Notes: generated from the letters alone by a model not told the origin. A DNA stretch of 10,769 nucleotides from Bacteroidota bacterium (GCA_015222115.1 JADFUO010000216.1:1-10769); one strand, 5' to 3'. Numbered from the stretch's first letter, positions 1-9,125 are shown. Program-made: numbers and translations.

Positions 1-16
1 TAACAATATTGAATGC

Positions 17-48
17 TTTGAATCGTTTAAAAAATTGATTTACTTTTA
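17..48 (+). promoter_or_regulatory. Candidate Bacteroidota promoter upstream of the first porU
   Basis: A TTTG at 17-20 is followed, after exactly 20 bases, by TACTTTTA at 41-48. This is one base off the Bacteroidota -7 consensus TAnnTTTG, at the usual -33/-7 spacing. It would give a leader of about 40 bases before the start at 94. The region is very A/T-rich, so chance matches are likely. Nothing else is recognisable in 1-93. The TAA at 1-3 could be the stop of an upstream gene, but this cannot be shown. Confidence 0.4.
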
Positions 49-93
49 AATTTTTATAAGGTATAACAAAAATAAAATTAACATTTTATCAGA

Positions 94-3000
94 ATGAAAT
101 ATAAAATATTTTTTCTTCTTCTTCTGAATATTATTCCCTTTTTATCATTTTCCAAACAAATTAAAATTAAAGAAAAAATAAACTGGAAACCCATAAAATC
201 AATTCATATTTCCGAAAATGAAACACAAACATTATTAACATTTGAAAATGCAATTTTCGAATCCTATTCGGGTAATCTGCCAGTTTATTTCAAAAAAATT
301 GAATTATCCTCTAAAGGTGATATAATTCATGCCGAATTAAAAAATACAGTTTATAAACCGCTAAATAATCAGGAAACAAACCATATTATTGAATCGGGAA
401 TAATTGAAAAAAGTATAATTATTCATATCACTCATTCTGCAGTAAAAAAAGTTCCTTATGCCAACATTTCATTCATCCCAATCAGATTAAATTCCGAAAC
501 CGGAAAATACGAAAAACTTATTTTCTTTGAATTGGAAATAAACATCATTGAAACTGAAAAAGATGTATACAAGACAGTAAGTTACAGGAATAATTCGGTT
601 CTTTCTAACGGCGACTGGTATAAAATACGTGTTAATCAAACAGGTATTTATAAAATAACTTATGATGATCTTTTAAATATGGGAATAAATGTTTCATCAA
701 TTAATCCCCAAAATTTAAGAATTTATGGTAACGGCGGAGGAATGCTACCCGAATCAAATCTTATTTCCACTTATGATGACCTTCAGGAAAATGCTATTAT
801 TGTTGTAGGGGAAGACGATGGCAGTTTTGATAAAAATGATTATATCCTATTTTATGGTGAATCTCCAAATACATGGGAATACAGAGTTTTAAACCAATAC
901 TATATACATACATTAAATAATTATTCATATTACACTTATTATTTTATTACAACCGATCTGGGTGAAGGCAAAAGAATTACATCACAGCAATCATCAGGTT
1001 TAACTCCAACAAATTTTATTACTGTTTTTGATGATTATGATTATCATGAAATAGAAATGGAAAACCTGATAAATACCGGGAGAACATGGTATGGTGAAAC
1101 ATTTGATATTATAACCTCTTATGAGTTTCCGTTTAGCTTTCCAAATTTAGATAAAAGTAAAAATGTAAATTTTAGAATTGTTGTTGCTGCCAGATCGGAT
1201 AACACAAGTTATTTTAAAGTTTATGCAAACAGTCAATTTATTAATGAATTTTCTGTTCCAAAAATATATCATGGTTCCGGTTCATCTTATGCAAAATCTG
1301 TAGAAAAATTTTTTAATTTCTCTGTTAATAATGATAATATTAATATAAAACTTGATTATAGGAAAACAGCTTCAAATTCAATTGGTTGGCTAAATTACTT
1401 TGAGATTAATGTATGCAGGCACCTGAAATTCAGCGGTAGCCAGATGTCATTCAGAAATGCAAGCTCAACAGGTATTGGAAATATTTCAAAATTTACCTTA
1501 TCTAATGCCAATAATTCAGTTAACATTTGGAATATTACCGACCCGCTTAATATAATGTGTGTTGATGCAACTTTATCAGGAAATAATTTAACTTTTACTC
1601 TCCCTACCGATTCATTGCTGGAATTTACAGCACATAACGGAACTTCATATCTTTCGCCTGAATATGTTGAAAAGGTTCCAAATCAGAACTTGCATGCTTT
1701 AAATAATATTGATATGATAATTGTCAGTCACCCCGGTTTTATTGATCAGGCATACCGTTTGGCTGACCATCATATAAATTATGATAATTTAAGCGTATTT
1801 GTGGTGAAACCCCAGGAAATTTATAATGAATTTTCTTCAGGTGCTCAGGATATCTCTGCTATTAGGAATTTTGTTAAAATGTTATATGATAAAGCAAATC
1901 CTGGTGAAGAACCAAAATATCTGCTTTTATTCGGTGATGCCTCATTTGATTATAAAAACATATTACCGGATAACACAAATTTTGTTCCTACATGGGAATC
2001 GGTTGAATCTTTAAACCTTACTACTTCTTATGCAACAGATGATTATTTTGGATTATTGGATGATAATGAAGGAATGTCTGCAAATGGTGATCTTGATATA
2101 GGTATTGGCAGATTCCCTGTTTTTACAACAGAACAAGCTAAAGCATCTGTTGACAAAACCTTAAATTATATGATTAATACAGAACATGTAATGGGCGACT
2201 GGCGAAATGTGATTTGTTTCATAGCCGACGACGAAAACGGTAATCTTCATTTAGAACAGGCTGAAGAGATGGCTGCTATTATTAATACAAATTTTAAAAA
2301 TATTAATGTTGATAAAATTTATCTGGATGCTTATCCGCAAATTTCAACACCAGGCGGACAACGATACCCGGAAGTTAAAAAAGCAATTAACAGGAGAGTT
2401 GAAAAAGGAGCATTGGTAATTAATTATACCGGTCATGGAGGCGAAGTTGGATGGTCTCATGAACGAATACTCGAACTTTCAGATATATATAGCTGGGAAA
2501 ATTATAATAAATTACCTGTTTTTGTAACTGCAACATGTGAGTTTAGCCGTTATGACGACCCTGAAAGAACTTCTGCAGGCGAATATATTTTCTTGAATCC
2601 TGATGGAGGAAGTGTCTCAATGCTTACAACTTCAAGGGCTACTTACGCAACCACAAATATTAAGCTTAACAAATGCTTTTATACTATTGGTTTTAAAAAA
2701 ATTAATGGTGAATATCCCAGAATGGGAGATATTATTATGCTTTCAAAAATAGAAGCTGGCTCTACAATTAATGAAAGAAAATATATTTTGCTTGGCGATC
2801 CTGCAATGCGTATGGCTTATCCCGAAGATAGTATTGCAACCGTATCAATTAACGGACAGGAAATAAGTATAGTTCCTGACACCATTAAAGCTTTATCAAA
2901 AGTAACAATAAGCGGTTCAATCTTTTCAGATGATGGGGAAAAACTTACAAATTACGATGGTATCATTACCCCTACTGTATTTGATAAACCATCAAAAATT

Positions 3001-3912
3001 ACAACCTTCGGGCATGATCAGGGAAGTACGCCCAAGACCTTCTACATTCAAAACAATATTCTTTATAAAGGTAAAGCCCAAATCACAAACGGCGACTTTT
3101 CTTTTACCTTCGTTGTACCGAAAGATATTGGATATAATTATGGGTTCGGAAAAATCAGTTATTACGCACAGGATAAAAACTCAGATGCAAGCGGTTATTA
3201 TGAAAACATTATTGTAGGCGGTTATGATAATAATGTAAAACCTGATTATACAGGGCCTGTTATTGATCTTTATATGAATGATAAAAACTTTGTATTTGGC
3301 GGTATTACAAATGAAAACCCTGATTTACTGGCATTTGTTAACGATGATAGCGGTATCAATACCGTTGGCAATGGAATAGGTCATGATATTGTAGCTATAC
3401 TTGATGATAATACCGAAAACTTATACGTTTTAAACGATTATTATGAAGCCGATATAAACAGCTATACAAGCGGTACAATCAGGTATCCTTTTTCAAACTT
3501 AAGCGAAGGTTTGCATAATCTAAGCTTAAAAATCTGGGATGTCTTTAATAATTCTTCAACTGCCTATATTGAATTTTTTGTTACTGTATCGTCAGAAATG
3601 GCAATTGAACATTTATATAATTATCCTAACCCATTTACTTCAGGTACGGGCACTTCATTTGTTTTTGAACACAATCAGGCAAACACCAACCTTGAAGTGC
3701 AGATACAAATATTTGCTTTGAACGGACAACTTGTTAAAACTATAAATACCTTTGTTTACACAAACGGATTCAGGTCGGATCCGATAAAATGGTACGGCAC
3801 TAATGATAATGGCAGTAATGTTAAAAAAGGCATGTATATTTACAGATTGTTAGTGAAAAATCCTGACGGTTCTTTTAATGAGAAACGATCAAAATTGGTT
3901 CTAATGAAATAA
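94..3912 (+). CDS. porU: T9SS C-terminal signal peptidase/sortase PorU, first copy (canonical-looking)
   Basis: This is the cell-surface cysteine sortase of the type IX secretion system. It cuts the CTD from exported cargo and attaches the new C-terminus to an anchor glycolipid, working with PorV in the attachment complex. The protein has 1272 residues, a little longer than the roughly 1160 of P. gingivalis PorU. A signal peptide covers residues 1-20 (cleavage near FS|K). A long beta-rich N-terminal region includes GDWYKIRV at 173-180. The peptidase C25 domain runs from about 540 to 910, with LLLFGD at 610-615, GIGRFPV at 670-676, the catalytic His781 in NYTGHGGE and the catalytic Cys815 in TATCEFSRYD. 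An Ig-like region follows, then a type A CTD from about 1170 to 1272 with YNYPNPF at 1175-1181 and a KLVLMK terminus. PorU carries a CTD that is retained rather than cleaved. The start is the ATG ahead of the signal peptide; no Shine-Dalgarno is seen, as is usual in this phylum. The Arg791, Glu816 and Arg825 residues near the dyad are present. A gingipain-like secreted protease is the alternative, but length and porV linkage favour PorU. Confidence 0.93.
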   Translation: MKYKIFFLLLLNIIPFLSFSKQIKIKEKINWKPIKSIHISENETQTLLTFENAIFESYSGNLPVYFKKIELSSKGDIIHAELKNTVYKPLNNQETNHIIESGIIEKSIIIHITHSAVKKVPYANISFIPIRLNSETGKYEKLIFFELEINIIETEKDVYKTVSYRNNSVLSNGDWYKIRVNQTGIYKITYDDLLNMGINVSSINPQNLRIYGNGGGMLPESNLISTYDDLQENAIIVVGEDDGSFDKNDYILFYGESPNTWEYRVLNQYYIHTLNNYSYYTYYFITTDLGEGKRITSQQSSGLTPTNFITVFDDYDYHEIEMENLINTGRTWYGETFDIITSYEFPFSFPNLDKSKNVNFRIVVAARSDNTSYFKVYANSQFINEFSVPKIYHGSGSSYAKSVEKFFNFSVNNDNINIKLDYRKTASNSIGWLNYFEINVCRHLKFSGSQMSFRNASSTGIGNISKFTLSNANNSVNIWNITDPLNIMCVDATLSGNNLTFTLPTDSLLEFTAHNGTSYLSPEYVEKVPNQNLHALNNIDMIIVSHPGFIDQAYRLADHHINYDNLSVFVVKPQEIYNEFSSGAQDISAIRNFVKMLYDKANPGEEPKYLLLFGDASFDYKNILPDNTNFVPTWESVESLNLTTSYATDDYFGLLDDNEGMSANGDLDIGIGRFPVFTTEQAKASVDKTLNYMINTEHVMGDWRNVICFIADDENGNLHLEQAEEMAAIINTNFKNINVDKIYLDAYPQISTPGGQRYPEVKKAINRRVEKGALVINYTGHGGEVGWSHERILELSDIYSWENYNKLPVFVTATCEFSRYDDPERTSAGEYIFLNPDGGSVSMLTTSRATYATTNIKLNKCFYTIGFKKINGEYPRMGDIIMLSKIEAGSTINERKYILLGDPAMRMAYPEDSIATVSINGQEISIVPDTIKALSKVTISGSIFSDDGEKLTNYDGIITPTVFDKPSKITTFGHDQGSTPKTFYIQNNILYKGKAQITNGDFSFTFVVPKDIGYNYGFGKISYYAQDKNSDASGYYENIIVGGYDNNVKPDYTGPVIDLYMNDKNFVFGGITNENPDLLAFVNDDSGINTVGNGIGHDIVAILDDNTENLYVLNDYYEADINSYTSGTIRYPFSNLSEGLHNLSLKIWDVFNNSSTAYIEFFVTVSSEMAIEHLYNYPNPFTSGTGTSFVFEHNQANTNLEVQIQIFALNGQLVKTINTFVYTNGFRSDPIKWYGTNDNGSNVKKGMYIYRLLVKNPDGSFNEKRSKLVLMK

Positions 3913-3925
3913 TATGCAACCAAAT

Positions 3926-3957
3926 TTTGTGATGTTGTGTCTGATATTATATATTTA
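3926..3957 (+). promoter_or_regulatory. Candidate promoter between the two porU genes
   Basis: TTTG at 3926-3929 and TATATTTA at 3950-3957 are separated by 20 bases, the same layout as the candidate upstream of the first porU. The -7 element again ends in A instead of the consensus G. It lies within the 76-base gap, with 31 bases from its end to the start codon. No convincing terminator hairpin was found in this gap, so readthrough from the first copy is also possible. Confidence 0.35.
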
Positions 3958-3988
3958 GAACATTACTTCATAAAATAATTAAAAAATA

Positions 3989-6900
3989 ATGAAAATTAAA
4001 AACATCATACTGATATTTTTTATTTTACCGGTAATAGCATTTGCAAACACCGGCGATAATAAAAGAGTGATTAAGTGGGAAGGTATTCAAAAAGTAAAAA
4101 TCGCAGAAAATCAAATATTGAACATCCTGTATTTTGATAATGCAATTTACTATGATCAAACCGGCTCATTACCGGTTTTTACCGAAATATTTCCTTTAAG
4201 TTCAGCTAATGACAAACTGCAGGTTATCCTGAAAAACAAAGTATTTGATGAATTTGATGAAAATATTATCAAAAAAATAAATGATATTGAAAACATCTCC
4301 GACAGCATAATTATAAATACATCTTTGGTTATTGAAAAGAAAAAGCCTTATGCTTTAATTTCATTTGTACCTATCCGTAAAAACTTAACTTCAGGGAAAT
4401 ATGAAAAACTGATTTCATTTGATATTGACTTTAAAATTACGGGTAAATCCGAAAAACAAACTTACCGGAGAACTTACGTTGAAAACTCAGTATTATCAAC
4501 AGGCGATTGGTATAGAATTAAAGTAACAAATAAGGGAATTCATAAAATTACATACAGCGACATGGTTGAGATGGGCATAGATGTTAACAATATTGACCCC
4601 TGTAATATCAGAATATACGGAAATGGAAACGGAATGGTTTCTGAAAGAAATATGCAACCAAGATATGATGACTTATTGGAAAATGCAATTGAAGTTGTTG
4701 GTGAAGAAGACGGAAGTTTTGACCAAAACGATTACATATTGTTTTACGGCGAATCTGCTGTAACATGGAAATTTAATGTATTTAAACAGATTTTTGAACA
4801 TAAGGTAAATTTATATTCCGACCACACATGTTATTTTATTTCAACAAGTTTGGGTGAAGGAAAACGAATAAGTTTTACTTCCTCATCAGGACTGGAGCCT
4901 ACAAATTTTGTATCAAAATTTCACGATTATGATTTGCATGAAAATGATTATGTTAATTTATTAAAATCAGGAAAGGAATGGTTTGGCGAATCATTTGAAA
5001 ACGATTTCTCATACGATTTTCCATTTGAGTTTCCAAACATTGATTCAGGGTCCGACGTTCAGATGAAATTCAGTTATGTTGTAAGATCGGAAGAGATAAG
5101 TAATTTTACCATTTATGCAAACAATAATGAAATTGCCTGTATTGAGTTGCCTGCATTCAACACAGGTGGATCAACATACGCATTAAGTATTGATAAAAAT
5201 ATTATTTTCAATCAAAATCAACCGGATTTAAATATAACTATAAAATACAATTCACCATCTCCAACATCTATTATATGGTTAGATTTTCTTGAACTTAATT
5301 TAAAAAGACATTTGATCTTTAACGGTGAGCAATTGGCTTTCAGGGAGCTATCATCAATAGGAGAAGGAAATATTACGGAATTTAACCTGTCATATGCAAA
5401 CCCTGATATAAAAATATGGGATGTAACGGATAAATTTAACATAAAACAAATTGAAGCGGAAATTACCGGTACAAACTTATATTTTACAGTTCCAACCGAT
5501 TCATTGAGAGAATTCTTAGCATGGGATAATTTTTCATTTTTTTCTGCCGAATTTATTGAAAAGGTTGACAACCAAAATCTTCATAGTTTAGAACCAATTG
5601 ATATGGTTATTGTTACCAATCCCTTGTTTATATCACAAGCTTATGAACTGGCAAATTTACACCAAAGCAAAGATAATCTGTCGGTTATTGTAGTTACTAT
5701 TCAGCAGATATATAATGAGTTTTCATCTGGCGTACAGGACATATCTGCAATACGTGATTTTATAAAAGTACTATACGACAAGGCCGGACCAACGCAAATA
5801 CCAAAATATCTTTTGCTTTTCGGTGATGGCTCGTATGATCCAAAAGACAGAATTCCCGGAAACAATAATTTTGTTCCTACATTCCAGTCTAAAGAATCAT
5901 TAAGATGCACAATCTCTTATGTTACGGATGATTTTTTTGGGTTGCTTGATTATAATGAGGGTTATGATGCAGGCGGAACTGTTGATATCGGTATCGGTCG
6001 TTTTCCGGTTCAATCTATTGAACAGGCTGAAAATGCCATAAATAAAGTGAAGAACTATATTGCTAAAAATGATTCTACTTATGCTGATTGGCGAAATTTA
6101 ATTTGTTTTGTTGCAGATGATGAAGATAACAACCTCCATTTCAGACAAGCTGAAAAACTGGCAAGCATCGTTGATACTTCTTATAAAACATACAACCTGA
6201 AAAAAATATACTTAGATGCATATCCACAAATTTCCACTTCAAGCGGAAAACGTTATCCCGACGCAAATCAGGAAATTTATGAAACCGTAAAAAAAGGAGC
6301 ATTAATTATAAATTATACCGGACATGGCGGAGAATTAGGGTGGTCAAGTGAAGCGGTTCTTGATATAACTACAATCAATAGCTGGAACAACAAAAATAAT
6401 TTACCTGTTTTTCTTACCGCTACATGTGCTTTCAGCAGATTTGATAATCCGGAACTAACTTCTGCCGGTGAGCTTGTCTTTTTAAATCCTAATGGAGGCG
6501 GTATTGCTTTGTTTACAACAACAAGACTTTCTTATTCCCAATCAAATTTTAACCTCAATAAAAAATTCTATCAAAATGCATTTGAAATGATTGATGGCGA
6601 ATATCCCAAACTCGGTGATTTAGTTAGAATATCAAAAACACCTTCAAACATAAATTCAAAAAACTTTGTTTTATTAGGTGATCCCGCACTTCAAATTGCC
6701 TATCCTCAATATAATATTTCAACTACCTCAATAAATACTCAGGAAATTAAATCACTATCCGACACACTAATGGCTATGTCAAAAATTTCCATCAGTGGTA
6801 TAGTTCACGATGTTTATGGTAATAAATGCTCTGATTTTAACGGTTATATTTTCCCGAAAATTTTTGATAAGCCTGTAAAAAATTCAACCTTAGGCAATGA

Positions 6901-7792
6901 TGCTCATAGTCAGCCAAATGTTTTTTATACTCAAACCAATATTATTTATAAAGGTAAATTTAGTGTGATAAACGGTGAGTTTTCCATTAATTTTGTTGTT
7001 CCCAAAGATATTTCCTACAATTTCGGGCTTGGTAAAATAAGTTATTATGCCAGAGATACAATTAACTATATTGATGCAAACGGATTTGAAGAAATTACTA
7101 TTGGAGGAATTGATGAAAATGCAACCCCCGATTTTGCAGGACCGGAAATTGAACTTTATTTAAATGATAAAAACTTTGTTTCCGGTGATATTACAAATGA
7201 AAGTCCATTGTTATTAGCATATATCAGTGACCAACAGGGTATAAATTACTTTAGCAATGGCATAGGACACGATATTGTTGCAGTATTAGATGATGACTAT
7301 TGTCATTCAATTGTTTTAAATGATTATTATGAACCCTGTATTGATTCTTATCAAAAAGGTGAAATAAAATATCTTCTTTCAGATTTGGATGATGGTTTAC
7401 ATACTTTGCAATTAAAAGCATGGGATGTGTATAATAATTCATCAAAAGCCTGTATTGAATTTATTGTAAACAAATCGGCAAAACTTGCACTTAATAATGT
7501 ACTAAACTATCCGAATCCTTTTTCTACAGGAACATGGTTCACATTTAAACATAATAAGCCCGGTAAGCAACTTGATATACAAATACAAATATTTACCATT
7601 GAAGGCAAACTTTTAAAAACATTAACACAAAAATCTGATTCTGATGGAATAAATATTGAGCCGGTTTACTGGAATGGCTTGGATGATAACGGAAGCAGGG
7701 TTGACAGTGGCTTTTATATTTACAAACTTTTAGTAAAAGAAAATGAAAATATAATTACCGAACAATCACAAAAATTAGTAATTATTAAATAA
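3989..7792 (+). CDS. porU: T9SS sortase PorU paralogue, second copy (divergent active-site surroundings)
   Basis: This is a second full-length PorU of 1267 residues that aligns end to end with the upstream gene; by eye roughly half the residues match. The signal peptide covers residues 1-19 (AFA|NT). GDWYRIKV is present in the N-terminal beta-rich region. The C25 domain begins near 538 and carries GIGRFPV, the catalytic His779 in NYTGHGGE and the catalytic Cys813 in TATCAFSRFD. An Ig-like region and a complete type A CTD follow, with LNYPNPF at 1172-1178 and a KLVIIK terminus. The reading frame is unbroken, so it is not a pseudogene. It differs from the first copy close to the catalytic dyad: Arg791 becomes Ala789, Glu816 becomes Ala814, and Arg825 becomes Leu823. 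The first-copy states match what I recall of PorU proteins generally. It lies directly upstream of porV. I infer a CTD-processing sortase with altered substrate or anchor preference; an inactive or regulatory paralogue remains possible. Confidence 0.9.
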   Translation: MKIKNIILIFFILPVIAFANTGDNKRVIKWEGIQKVKIAENQILNILYFDNAIYYDQTGSLPVFTEIFPLSSANDKLQVILKNKVFDEFDENIIKKINDIENISDSIIINTSLVIEKKKPYALISFVPIRKNLTSGKYEKLISFDIDFKITGKSEKQTYRRTYVENSVLSTGDWYRIKVTNKGIHKITYSDMVEMGIDVNNIDPCNIRIYGNGNGMVSERNMQPRYDDLLENAIEVVGEEDGSFDQNDYILFYGESAVTWKFNVFKQIFEHKVNLYSDHTCYFISTSLGEGKRISFTSSSGLEPTNFVSKFHDYDLHENDYVNLLKSGKEWFGESFENDFSYDFPFEFPNIDSGSDVQMKFSYVVRSEEISNFTIYANNNEIACIELPAFNTGGSTYALSIDKNIIFNQNQPDLNITIKYNSPSPTSIIWLDFLELNLKRHLIFNGEQLAFRELSSIGEGNITEFNLSYANPDIKIWDVTDKFNIKQIEAEITGTNLYFTVPTDSLREFLAWDNFSFFSAEFIEKVDNQNLHSLEPIDMVIVTNPLFISQAYELANLHQSKDNLSVIVVTIQQIYNEFSSGVQDISAIRDFIKVLYDKAGPTQIPKYLLLFGDGSYDPKDRIPGNNNFVPTFQSKESLRCTISYVTDDFFGLLDYNEGYDAGGTVDIGIGRFPVQSIEQAENAINKVKNYIAKNDSTYADWRNLICFVADDEDNNLHFRQAEKLASIVDTSYKTYNLKKIYLDAYPQISTSSGKRYPDANQEIYETVKKGALIINYTGHGGELGWSSEAVLDITTINSWNNKNNLPVFLTATCAFSRFDNPELTSAGELVFLNPNGGGIALFTTTRLSYSQSNFNLNKKFYQNAFEMIDGEYPKLGDLVRISKTPSNINSKNFVLLGDPALQIAYPQYNISTTSINTQEIKSLSDTLMAMSKISISGIVHDVYGNKCSDFNGYIFPKIFDKPVKNSTLGNDAHSQPNVFYTQTNIIYKGKFSVINGEFSINFVVPKDISYNFGLGKISYYARDTINYIDANGFEEITIGGIDENATPDFAGPEIELYLNDKNFVSGDITNESPLLLAYISDQQGINYFSNGIGHDIVAVLDDDYCHSIVLNDYYEPCIDSYQKGEIKYLLSDLDDGLHTLQLKAWDVYNNSSKACIEFIVNKSAKLALNNVLNYPNPFSTGTWFTFKHNKPGKQLDIQIQIFTIEGKLLKTLTQKSDSDGINIEPVYWNGLDDNGSRVDSGFYIYKLLVKENENIITEQSQKLVIIK
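4158..4180 (+). other. Terminator-like hairpin inside the start of the second porU
   Basis: AAACCGG at 4158-4164 and CCGGTTT at 4172-4178 form a perfect 7-base-pair stem with a 7-base loop. The T-run spans 4176-4180. It lies about 170 bases into the coding sequence, where the codons specify QTGSLPVF. The matching place in the first copy has no such hairpin. It could slow or end transcription early, but the stem is short and the T-run is mostly inside the stem, so chance is a fair explanation. Confidence 0.2.
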
Positions 7793-7816
7793 ACAATATA
7801 ATAAATTATTTTTCGT

Positions 7817-7824
7817 TAATTTTG
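7817..7824 (+). promoter_or_regulatory. Bacteroidota -7 promoter element for porV
   Basis: TAATTTTG matches the TAnnTTTG consensus exactly and is followed by CACCC, a context typical of Bacteroidota transcription starts (TTTGCACCC). The start codon at 7856 is 31 bases downstream of its end. No clear TTG -33 box lies at the right distance; the upstream sequence is only A/T-rich. The element suggests that porV, and probably ispF after it, can be transcribed independently of the porU genes. Confidence 0.65.
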
Positions 7825-7855
7825 CACCCTTTTATAAATTTTAGAAATTAAATAT

Positions 7856-9070
7856 ATGAAGTTAAGATTAGTAATGATTATTATTTTGAATGTAGCATTA
7901 TTAAATTGTTATGCTCAAAATACAGGCGAATGGTTAGGACAAGATCCAATTAATACAATAACAACCGCAGTTCCGTTCTTGATGATTGCTCCTGATGCAC
8001 GAAGCAGTGCTATGGGTGATGCAGGTGTCTCTTCAACACCAGATGTAAATTCAATGCATTGGAATCCCGCAAAATATGCCTTTATTGAAAAAGATATGGG
8101 ATTTTCAGTTTCTTACAGCCCTTGGTTAAGAAAGTTGGTTAACGATATAAACTTAGCATATTTAGGGTTTTATAAACGTATAGATGACCGTCAGACAGTT
8201 GCTGCCACTTTATTGTATTTTTCATTGGGAGATATTACTTTTACAGATGAAATGGGAAATAGTTTAGGCACTTACAGGCCAAATGAATTTTCAATTGATG
8301 GAACATATTCCAGAAAATTATCTACTAATCTGTCAGGTGCTGTTGCAGCACGGTTTATATATTCCAATCTTACACAAGGCCAGTTTGTACAAGGACATGA
8401 AACACATGCAGGAACTTCTATTGCTGCTGACGTATCTGTTTACTGGCAAAAAGAAATTACAATGGCAAAATTAGACGGACTTTTTGCCTGGGGCATAAAT
8501 ATTTCAAACATTGGTGCAAAAATTTCTTACAGCGATAATATTATTAAAGATTTCATACCAACAAATTTACGTATCGGTCCATCACTTACCCTTGATCTTG
8601 ATGAATATAATACGATATCATTCATGGTAGATGTAAATAAATTACTCGTGCCAACACCTCCAGTTTATAAAGTTAATGATTCCACAGGGCAACAAGTAGT
8701 TGATCCCTCCACAGGCAAACCAATAATCTTAAAAGGAAAAAACCCTGAAGTATCAGTTGTTACCGGAATGATACAGTCGTTTTATGATGCACCGGGGGGA
8801 TTTAGCGAAGAAATGCGTGAATTTAGCTTTGCTATAGGTGCTGAATACTGGTATGATAAACAATTTGCACTTCGTGCCGGATTTTTCTATGAAGATAAGA
8901 CCAAAGGAAATAGAAAGTTCTTTACCGTTGGAGCCGGCTTAAGATATAATGTGTTTGGTTTGGACTTTTCATATTTAATTCCTCTTGAACAACACAACCC
9001 ACTTGAAAACACTCTCCGCTTTTCATTATTATTTAATTTTGACGCATTTAAAGGGCAAAACAAGGAATAA
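7856..9070 (+). CDS. porV: T9SS outer-membrane shuttle protein PorV
   Basis: PorV is a FadL-like outer-membrane beta-barrel. It takes CTD-bearing cargo from the SprA translocon and delivers it to PorU in the attachment complex. The protein has 404 residues, close to the roughly 390 of P. gingivalis PorV. A signal peptide covers residues 1-20 (CYA|Q). The family signature is clear at about 44-76: PDARSSAMGDAGVSS, then PDVNSMHWNPAKYAF. Alternating aromatic and small residues typical of barrel strands follow. A hydrophilic segment at about 265-318 (KVNDSTGQQVVDPSTGKP and neighbours) is probably a loop. The chain approaches its end with LLFNFDAF, aromatic-rich like a barrel closing strand. It lies 63 bases after the second porU and 55 bases before ispF. 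It is the only porV in the window, so both PorU copies would share it unless another exists elsewhere. The ATG is supported by the signal peptide and the -7 element just upstream. Confidence 0.95.
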   Translation: MKLRLVMIIILNVALLNCYAQNTGEWLGQDPINTITTAVPFLMIAPDARSSAMGDAGVSSTPDVNSMHWNPAKYAFIEKDMGFSVSYSPWLRKLVNDINLAYLGFYKRIDDRQTVAATLLYFSLGDITFTDEMGNSLGTYRPNEFSIDGTYSRKLSTNLSGAVAARFIYSNLTQGQFVQGHETHAGTSIAADVSVYWQKEITMAKLDGLFAWGINISNIGAKISYSDNIIKDFIPTNLRIGPSLTLDLDEYNTISFMVDVNKLLVPTPPVYKVNDSTGQQVVDPSTGKPIILKGKNPEVSVVTGMIQSFYDAPGGFSEEMREFSFAIGAEYWYDKQFALRAGFFYEDKTKGNRKFFTVGAGLRYNVFGLDFSYLIPLEQHNPLENTLRFSLLFNFDAFKGQNKE

Positions 9071-9125
9071 ATTACATAATTTCTTGATTAATAGCATAAA
9101 TTTTTGATATTCCGATATAAATATA

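Noticed and set aside
5218..5571. Open frame on the minus strand inside the second porU (also 5701-5910 and 7251-7445)
   Set aside because: They lie fully within a strong, motif-supported plus-strand gene, and show no recognisable motif.
94..7792. The two large C25-family proteins as secreted gingipain-type proteases rather than sortases
   Set aside because: Length, domain order, the NYTGHGGE and TATC-FSR motifs, and direct linkage to porV and ispF all fit PorU. Gingipains have different Cys-loop sequence and usually adhesin repeats.
94..7792. The duplicated porU as an assembly artefact
   Set aside because: The two copies differ throughout at about half the residues, with different leaders and different local insertions, so one is not a mis-joined repeat of the other.
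7856..7915. PorV as a lipoprotein because of Cys18 in the signal peptide
   Set aside because: The residues before the Cys (LLN) do not make a good lipobox, and CYA|Q fits ordinary signal peptidase I cleavage of a barrel protein.
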